Below, piece by piece: positions 4,931-9,833 of a DNA stretch of 9,833 bases. The translations under genes and the position numbers were made by a program. The notes beneath the pieces were generated by a model. That model had not been told where the DNA came from, ran no database searches, and was given only the letters and a program-made list of their open reading frames with translations. Source of the stretch: Bordetella parapertussis (GTDB taxonomy: Bacteria > Cyanobacteriota > Cyanobacteriia > PCC-6307 > Cyanobiaceae); contig CALPMR020000093.1 of the NCBI GenBank assembly GCA_943324725.2, positions 1-9,833 of the forward strand, in the 5' to 3' direction. The first letter of the stretch is position 1. Every line of letters begins with the position of its first letter.

Positions 4931-6780
4931 CCCATTGCCTCGATTCCGCCGGGCTGATTCCGGTGCCTGGTCAGGCCACGGTGGCGGTGGTGGGCATGCC
5001 GAACACGGGGAAATCCACGCTCTTCTCCCAGCTCACCTCAGCCCATGCCCACATCGGCAATTGGCCCGGGCTGACGGTGGATCTGATGCAGGCGGAGCTC
5101 AATCTTGAGGGCCGCAGTGTCCAGTTGGTGGACTTGCCGGGCATCTACGACCTGCGCGGCCACTCGGAAGATGAGGCCGTTGTGCGTCGCTTCCTGGAGT
5201 CCACCCCGGTGGATCTTGTGGTGGTCATTCTCAATGCCTCTCAGATCGATCGTCAGCTCAGGCTGGCCCTGCAGGTGCGGCAGCTTGGCCTGCCGGCTTT
5301 GTTGCTCTTGAACATGGCCGATGAGGCCAGGCGCTTCGGCGTCGGCATCGACCTCGATCAGCTCGCTCACCACCTGGAGCTGCCGGTGCTGTTGATCAGT
5401 GCCAAGTACCGCCAGGGTCTGGCTCAGGCCCGCCATGCCATCGCCACGGAGCTGACGGCAGCAGAGCCTGGTGAGGGGCGCCCGGTGCGGGATCTGGAGG
5501 CCCGATTGGCCGCGGCGGATGACGACCTGGCCGGCTCCATGGCGTCCATGCTCGAGGCCGCCGTCACCTTCCCGGCCCAGTGGCGCGATGGCCTCACCCG
5601 CCGGTTGGATCGCTGGCTCCTGCATCCCGTGCTGGGCCTGCCCCTCTTCTTTGTGGTGATGGCCCTGATGTTTCAGGCCATCTATGCGCTGGGGGTGCCG
5701 ATGCAGGGGGCCCTGGGCACTGTGATTTCGAATTTCAGCCAGCACGTTCTCAGCCCCTTGCTGGTCAGCTGGCCCCCCTTCCTGCGGGCATTCGTCATCG
5801 ATGGTCTGGTGTTGGGGATCGGCACGGTCAGTGCCTTTCTGCCGGTGATCTTCCTGTTCTTTCTGGCCATGGGGGTGGTGGAGGACAGCGGTTACCTCTC
5901 GCGGGCCGCCTTTCTGATGGATGCCTTCATGGAGCGGCTGGGGCTCGATGGCCGCAGCTTTGTGCTGTCGTTGATGGGCTTCGGTTGCAATGTGCCGGCG
6001 ATTCTCGGCACCCGGGTGATGCGCTCGAGTGGATTGAGGCTGCTCTCGATGCTGATCATTCCCTTCTCGCTCTGCTCAGCGCGCCTCAATGTCTTTCTGT
6101 TCATGGCGTCGGTGTTCTTCGCACCGCGCCAGGGTGCCCTGGTGATCTTTGGGCTCTATCTGCTCAGTTTTGGCGCAGCGATTCTGACGGCGCTGCTGTT
6201 CAAGGGACGCTTTGCCAGTGAGGAGGCGCTGGTGCTGGAGCTGCCCCCCTACCGCCTGCCGACGATCCCCCAGGTGCTGCGTCGGGCCTGGGCGGAGGTG
6301 CGCCATTTCTGGTTCTGGGCCCGTCGTTTCATCATCTTCGGTGTGGTCAGCATCTGGTTGCTCAACAACCTGCCCCTCGGTGTCGCCCCAGCTTCCGCCC
6401 AGTCCCTTTCCGGTCACCTGGGTGAGCTGCTGCAGCCCCTTCTGGCACCGATCGGCATCAATCCCAGATTGACGGTGGCGCTGGTCTTCGGTTTCATCGC
6501 CAAGGAGATCGTGTTGGGCGGCCTGGCTGTGATCTATGGCCAGACCGCCAGCAGCGGTGCGCTCGGCCACGCCCTGGCCAGTGAGGTGAGCTGGGTGCAG
6601 GCGGTGAGTTTCATGCTGTTCACCCTGCTCTACACCCCCTGTCTTTCCACGGTGGCAGTGATTCGCACGGAGTCAAAACAACTCGGTTTCACACTGTTTT
6701 CCGTGCTCTGGTCGCTGATCCTGGCCTGGTCGGTCAGCTTCTGCTTCTACCAATTGGCCTGGCTTGTGGGCTGGCGTTGA
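4927..6780 (+). CDS. feoB: Ferrous iron transport GTPase/permease FeoB
   Basis: A 617-residue inner-membrane ferrous iron importer with an N-terminal G domain. Visible motifs are G1 GMPNTGKST (23-31), G2 region GNWPGLT (44-50), G3 DLPG (69-72), G4 NMAD (129-132) and G5 ISAK (157-160). A helical spacer of only about 70 residues leads to LDRWLLHPVLGLPLF, where the membrane domain begins. About eight hydrophobic segments follow, with both gate motifs: GFGCNVPA with Cys354 and TPCLSTVAVI with Cys572, plus the conserved FIAKEIVLGG. It is shorter than the E. coli protein (773), mainly in the spacer and C-terminus, but every core element is intact. No separate feoC is seen. Expression should follow feoA under Fur control. 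Confidence 0.96.
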   Translation: MTHCLDSAGLIPVPGQATVAVVGMPNTGKSTLFSQLTSAHAHIGNWPGLTVDLMQAELNLEGRSVQLVDLPGIYDLRGHSEDEAVVRRFLESTPVDLVVVILNASQIDRQLRLALQVRQLGLPALLLLNMADEARRFGVGIDLDQLAHHLELPVLLISAKYRQGLAQARHAIATELTAAEPGEGRPVRDLEARLAAADDDLAGSMASMLEAAVTFPAQWRDGLTRRLDRWLLHPVLGLPLFFVVMALMFQAIYALGVPMQGALGTVISNFSQHVLSPLLVSWPPFLRAFVIDGLVLGIGTVSAFLPVIFLFFLAMGVVEDSGYLSRAAFLMDAFMERLGLDGRSFVLSLMGFGCNVPAILGTRVMRSSGLRLLSMLIIPFSLCSARLNVFLFMASVFFAPRQGALVIFGLYLLSFGAAILTALLFKGRFASEEALVLELPPYRLPTIPQVLRRAWAEVRHFWFWARRFIIFGVVSIWLLNNLPLGVAPASAQSLSGHLGELLQPLLAPIGINPRLTVALVFGFIAKEIVLGGLAVIYGQTASSGALGHALASEVSWVQAVSFMLFTLLYTPCLSTVAVIRTESKQLGFTLFSVLWSLILAWSVSFCFYQLAWLVGWR

Positions 6781-6792
6781 GAGGTGGCCGAG

Positions 6793-6811
6793 CGGATCCA
6801 GGCTTGATCCG
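6793..6811. terminator. Short hairpin after feoB
   Basis: CGGATC (6793-6798) and GATCCG (6806-6811) form a 6-bp stem with a 7-nt loop, 13 bp past the feoB stop. No T-run follows, so it is a weak terminator candidate. The rest of 6781-6886 shows only another 6-bp inverted repeat, CTGTTG/CAACAG (6863-6868 with 6891-6896). Confidence 0.3.
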
Positions 6812-6886
6812 GCTTCGGGGTTGTGGTGGCTTGATCGGCTTCAATGATTCACGCAATCGCTGCTGTTGGGCAGGGATGGTGGTCGC

Positions 6887-7081
6887 TCAACAACAGTCTT
6901 GCTGCCTGGCTACGGAATTGATTTTGGCATCCAGGCACTGTTCGCGGTAACGATTTTTGTTTGCCTTGCTTGCCCGGCTCTGGTATCCGCTCCTGGCAGC
7001 GAGTTGTCTGACAGCCCACAGATCGGGTGCCACCATCTGCGGGGCTCGGCTCAGCAGCGGCGGCAGCATTTCAATGGCCAT
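6887..7081 (-). CDS. Possible 64-residue protein, unknown function
   Basis: A minus-strand frame starting MAIEMLPPLLSRAPQMV and ending ARQQDCC. The leader ahead of ATG 7081 contains GAGG and a G-run at suitable distance. The second half (about residues 30-55) is charged and helical, around NKNRYREQCLDAKI, with a C-terminal Cys pair. Codon use is plausible for this genome, and the frame also stays open upstream through 7636, antisense to the porin gene, which argues that openness alone means little here. In its favour, this placement gives a tidy layout: convergent with feoB, divergent from the porin. Against it, no family is recognised. The competing reading is that 6781-7376 is non-coding or encodes a long N-terminus of the porin. 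Confidence 0.35.
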   Translation of the reverse strand: MAIEMLPPLLSRAPQMVAPDLWAVRQLAARSGYQSRASKANKNRYREQCLDAKINSVARQQDCC

Positions 7082-7289
7082 CACCCCCAGCCTCGCCAAC
7101 CACCAGCGATCGGTTTCAGGGGATGGTTCCCCGCCCGCTGGCCTGGGCCGCGGAGCAGCGGCTGCGGCCGTTGTCAGCTTCAGGCTGTGGCTCGCTGGTG
7201 TCGTTGCGGCCGGGTTGCGCTGCGAACGCGGCCTCAGGCGCCGATCTGATCGGAAGTCCCTGGCTGAGGCGAGCTGCTGGGGGCATCTG

Positions 7290-7361
7290 ATTTGCCGGGC
7301 ACAGCCGATCTGCCGGGCACAGCCGCTCTGCCCGGCACAGCCGAGTGGCCGGGCGGAGCGG
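7290..7361. repeat. 18-bp tandem repeat ahead of the porin gene
   Basis: Four contiguous units start at 7290, 7308, 7326 and 7344. The first two differ by one base (ATTTGCCGGGCACAGCCG and ATCTGCCGGGCACAGCCG), the third is close, and the fourth is diverged. TGCCGGGCA at 7311-7319 is exactly complementary to TGCCCGGCA at 7329-7337, giving a 9-bp stem with a 9-nt loop. If the porin starts at 7377, the block is its leader; if translation began further upstream, it would encode a six-residue CRAQPx-type repeat. Confidence 0.75.
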
Positions 7362-7376
7362 TGGCAAGCGGGTTGG

Positions 7377-8723
7377 TTGCGGAGCCTGGGCAGTGCTGCC
7401 CTGATCACAGCAGCGACCATCGGCCCGGCGCAGGCGGCGGATCCCCTGACTCTGTTGGTGCCGCCGCCAGGCCAGCTACCGCCAGCTGGGTCCGAATCAG
7501 GACCACTGACGTCACCATCGCCCCAGCTCCAGCCGCCCCTGGCTTTGTCCCAGTCCTGGCCCACGCTCAATGGGCTGCTCAAGCTGCCGTCCTGGATGAA
7601 TCTGGCGCTCAGTTTCCAGGCTGACGGCTTTCTCAATCCCAGCGGCGGCCTGGTTCAAGGTCGCAACTCGATTCAGCAGACCACGCTTGATGCCAGCTTC
7701 AGCAGTGGCTTCGGCAAGGACCAGCAGCGCTGGAGCGAGCTCGATCACTGGCGGCTTCATGGGGAGCTTGCCCTCGTCAGCGGTGTGGCCGGCTATGGCC
7801 AACGGATCGGCGCGGCCTTTCCGCTGACGGCCCTGGATAGCCCCACTGGTTTCTGGATCACCGAGGCCAGCATCGAGCGGCTTGGAGAGGCCGTGGATGT
7901 CAAGGCGGGCCTGTTTTCACTGGACCCTGGCTTCGTACACGCACCGGTGTTGAACAGTTATCTGAATACGGTTCTCAACGATGTTCTCAATCTCAACCAG
8001 CCAGGCTTGCCGATCAACCCCTATGTGGCGCCGGGGTTTGAGCTGCACTGGCGGCCGGCTGCCGCCGATCCGACCCTGCCCGGCGACAGCGGTGCCCTGG
8101 GCGAATGGCATTACGCCGCCTATGTCCTCAATTCCAGCATCCATGTGGCAGCCCTGCTGGGGGTCGTGCCCAATGAACCGAGCTTTGATGGCCATGTGCA
8201 GGTGCTGCAGTGGCGCTTCGATCGCCTGCCCGGGGCCCGGCGGCTGGTGGCGCCGATTCGCCAGCGGGGCCAATCCCTCACCCGCATGCTGCCGGCGCCG
8301 CTGTTGCAGGTGGGTGGTGGTTATGTCGCTGACGACAGCCGCGGCGTGATTCTGCCGATGCTGTTCGGCTCCCTCACCCTGGCGCCCGAGTTGCCGATCG
8401 GCCTGGACAACCGCCTCTGGCTCGGACTCAGCGGCGGTAATGAGGCGGGCGGCAATCCCGTCACGCTGTTTGGCAGCGGCGACTGGCTCTGCCAGGGTCT
8501 GATCGCCGGGCGCCCCTTTGATGTGCTGGCCCTGAGCTTTGGCCGCAGCAGCTTCAACCAGCATTTGTTGGCGGGCCTGCGGCCGCAAGCGCTGCTGGAA
8601 CTCAACTACAGCTTCAATCTCAACAGCAGCCTGTCGCTGCAACCGGTGCTGCAGTGGATCCAGGCTCCGGCCGGCATCGGCCCGATCCTGGCTCTGGGCC
8701 TGCAGCTGCAACTGCAGTTCTGA
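7377..8723 (+). CDS. OprB-family outer-membrane porin
   Basis: A 448-residue beta-barrel protein that probably lets small solutes cross the outer membrane. Starting at TTG 7377 it opens with a compact signal peptide, LGSAALITAATIG as core and PAQA-A as cleavage site (after residue 20), followed by a Pro/Ser-rich linker. The barrel shows OprB-type features: LHGELALVSG, a VDVKAGLFSLDPGF strand, GRPFDVLALSFGRSSFN, NYSFNLNSSLSLQPVLQWIQAP, and a terminal Phe for BAM recognition. Its frame stays open back to 6957, with ATG 7074 and TTG 7215 as other starts, but these would put about 50-140 unusual residues before the signal peptide. No SLH domain is present, unlike many cyanobacterial porins. Substrate is unknown; sugar transport should not be assumed. 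Its proximity to feoAB hints at iron only weakly. Confidence 0.8.
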   Translation: MRSLGSAALITAATIGPAQAADPLTLLVPPPGQLPPAGSESGPLTSPSPQLQPPLALSQSWPTLNGLLKLPSWMNLALSFQADGFLNPSGGLVQGRNSIQQTTLDASFSSGFGKDQQRWSELDHWRLHGELALVSGVAGYGQRIGAAFPLTALDSPTGFWITEASIERLGEAVDVKAGLFSLDPGFVHAPVLNSYLNTVLNDVLNLNQPGLPINPYVAPGFELHWRPAAADPTLPGDSGALGEWHYAAYVLNSSIHVAALLGVVPNEPSFDGHVQVLQWRFDRLPGARRLVAPIRQRGQSLTRMLPAPLLQVGGGYVADDSRGVILPMLFGSLTLAPELPIGLDNRLWLGLSGGNEAGGNPVTLFGSGDWLCQGLIAGRPFDVLALSFGRSSFNQHLLAGLRPQALLELNYSFNLNSSLSLQPVLQWIQAPAGIGPILALGLQLQLQF

Positions 8724-9833
8724 TCAGCCGGCCGCGGCGGCGCCAGGGTTCAGGCCGAGGCGTTCGACGATGCGATGGCGATAGGCCAGCGCTTCGGCGT
8801 TGATGGCCGCTTCATCGAGGGTGAGCAGCTGGCGATCGCGCAAGACCACCTGACCCTCCACCACCAGGGTGCGCACGTCGTTGGCCTTGGTGGCATAAAC
8901 CAGCGCCGAATAGATGCTGCTGAGCGGCAACTGGTTGATCGCCTCCATGTCGAGCACCGCCAGATCGGCCCGTTTGCCCACCTCCAGCGACCCCACCTGG
9001 CTGTCGAGGTGCAGGGCTCTGGCACCCCGAATCGTGGCCATCTCGAAGGCCTCCTGGGCCGAGACCACCTTGGGATCGGCGCTGATCAGCTTGTGCAGCT
9101 TGGCGGCGGTGTCGATCTCCTCCCAGAGGCTGAGATCGTTGTTGGAGGCGGAGCCATCGGTGCCCAGGCCCACTGCCAGATCCCGCTGCAGCATCGCCGG
9201 GATCGGCGCCACGCCGGAGGCCAGCTTCATGTTCGATTGGGGATTGTGGATGATGCCGACGCCGTGTTGGAGCAGCAGGTCGAGTTCGTGCTCCTCGGCC
9301 CACACCACATGGGCGGCCACCATCGCTTCGCTCAGCACCCCAAGGGCGGCCAGGTGTGCCACCGGCGTCGCACCTTTCAATCGCCGGCTCTCCTGCACCT
9401 CATGGCGGCTTTCGGCCAGATGGATCACCAGGGGACAGCCGTGGCGGTCGGCGAAGGCCCGCGCTTTGACCAGATGCTCGTCGCAGACGGTGTAGGGCGC
9501 GTGGGGCCCGATCGCCGGGGTGATCAGCGGATGGCCTTGCCAGTCGCCCACGAATTGCTCAATGCAGGCCATCGCTGAGGCGTGATCGGCATTGTCGGGG
9601 GCAGGAAAATCGATCAGGGCCTGGCCCAGCAGCCCTCGCAGGCCGGCGCTGGCCATCTCCTCGGCCACAGCCTGTTCGAAGTAATACATGTCACAGACCG
9701 TGCTGACCCCACCGCGGATCAGTTCGGCCAGGGCCAGCCGGGTACCGGCCCGCACGAACGCCTCATCGACGTTCATGGCCTCGGCGGGGAAGATCGTGTG
9801 CTGCAGCCAGTCGTCGAGATCCTGATCGTCGGC
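8724..9833 (-). CDS. mtaD: Amidohydrolase of the MtaD group (5-methylthioadenosine/S-adenosylhomocysteine deaminase), 5' partial
   Basis: The gene runs off the right edge: the frame is open from base 9833 with no need for the ATG at 9776, which is internal to the family motif WLQHTIFPAEAMNVDEAFVRAG. About 369 residues are visible of an expected 430-450, so the N-terminal metal-binding HxH is outside. Visible active-site features are PHAPYTVCDE, the zinc-ligand context IHLAES (His codon 9420-9422), a further His in VAAHVVW, NPQSNMKLASG, and GTDGSASNND with the catalytic Asp. The C-terminal GKRADLAVLD is the usual amidohydrolase signature. The enzyme class deaminates methylthioadenosine and S-adenosylhomocysteine in purine and methionine salvage; an atrazine-hydrolase-like or other adenosine-type substrate is possible. 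It is convergent with the porin, stop codons adjoining. Confidence 0.87.
   Translation of the reverse strand, partial: ADDQDLDDWLQHTIFPAEAMNVDEAFVRAGTRLALAELIRGGVSTVCDMYYFEQAVAEEMASAGLRGLLGQALIDFPAPDNADHASAMACIEQFVGDWQGHPLITPAIGPHAPYTVCDEHLVKARAFADRHGCPLVIHLAESRHEVQESRRLKGATPVAHLAALGVLSEAMVAAHVVWAEEHELDLLLQHGVGIIHNPQSNMKLASGVAPIPAMLQRDLAVGLGTDGSASNNDLSLWEEIDTAAKLHKLISADPKVVSAQEAFEMATIRGARALHLDSQVGSLEVGKRADLAVLDMEAINQLPLSSIYSALVYATKANDVRTLVVEGQVVLRDRQLLTLDEAAINAEALAYRHRIVERLGLNPGAAAAG

Noticed and set aside
5038..5745. 235-codon minus-strand frame opposite feoB
   Set aside because: It is antisense to the intact FeoB G domain and has no recognisable motif.
6866..7249. 127-codon plus-strand frame with a hydrophobic stretch after feoB
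   Set aside because: One hydrophobic run is followed by His/Arg/Pro-rich sequence lacking any domain; it competes with two better readings of the same DNA.
8775..9578. 267-codon plus-strand frame opposite the deaminase
   Set aside because: The minus-strand frame carries the amidohydrolase motifs in order; this one has none and is a codon-bias shadow.

Overview
The window is GC-rich and densely coded, with frequent GTG and TTG starts. It looks like chromosome from a picocyanobacterium of the Synechococcus/Cyanobium type. This is an inference from the gene set: a PhnD/PhnC/PhnE-type transporter with a fused permease, a short FeoB behind a Fur-type box, an OprB-like porin, a PilZ protein and a small twin-CxxxC protein. 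There is no rRNA or marker gene to confirm it. I saw no tRNA, rRNA, IS element, CRISPR array or phage gene.

Left part (1-3110, + strand): the 3' end of a PhnD-type periplasmic binding protein, an 80-residue uncharacterised protein, a PhnC-type ATPase and a double-length PhnE-type permease. The genes are tightly packed (22 bp gap, then overlaps of 14 and 4 bp) and read as one oxyanion-import operon. The substrate is phosphonate/phosphite or, from remembered homologues, possibly selenate.

Middle (3104-4446): a long inverted repeat overlaps the permease stop codon and is followed by a degenerate 16-bp tandem repeat. Two genes then lie on the minus strand: a PilZ (c-di-GMP receptor) protein and a 67-residue protein with a twin CxxxC motif. 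Upstream of the latter are a palindrome and a duplicated start-codon segment. The stretch 4146-4446 holds no gene I can defend, only a structured inverted repeat.

Iron section (4447-6780, + strand): a small two-helix membrane ORF, a strong Fur-box match at 4622-4640, then feoA and feoB overlapping by ATGA. This is a ferrous iron import operon that should be repressed when iron is plentiful.

Right part (6781-9833): a possible 64-residue minus-strand gene and an 18-bp tandem repeat lie ahead of an OprB-family outer-membrane porin. The porin is convergent with a 5'-truncated amidohydrolase of the MtaD (methylthioadenosine/S-adenosylhomocysteine deaminase) group, whose start is beyond the window. 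The two stop codons are adjacent and form the palindrome TGATCA.

Nutrient and metal import across both membranes is the common theme. I do not see a clearly new multi-gene system. The least explained pieces are the 80-residue protein inside the ABC operon, the twin-CxxxC microprotein with its unusual upstream region, and the two tandem-repeat blocks.
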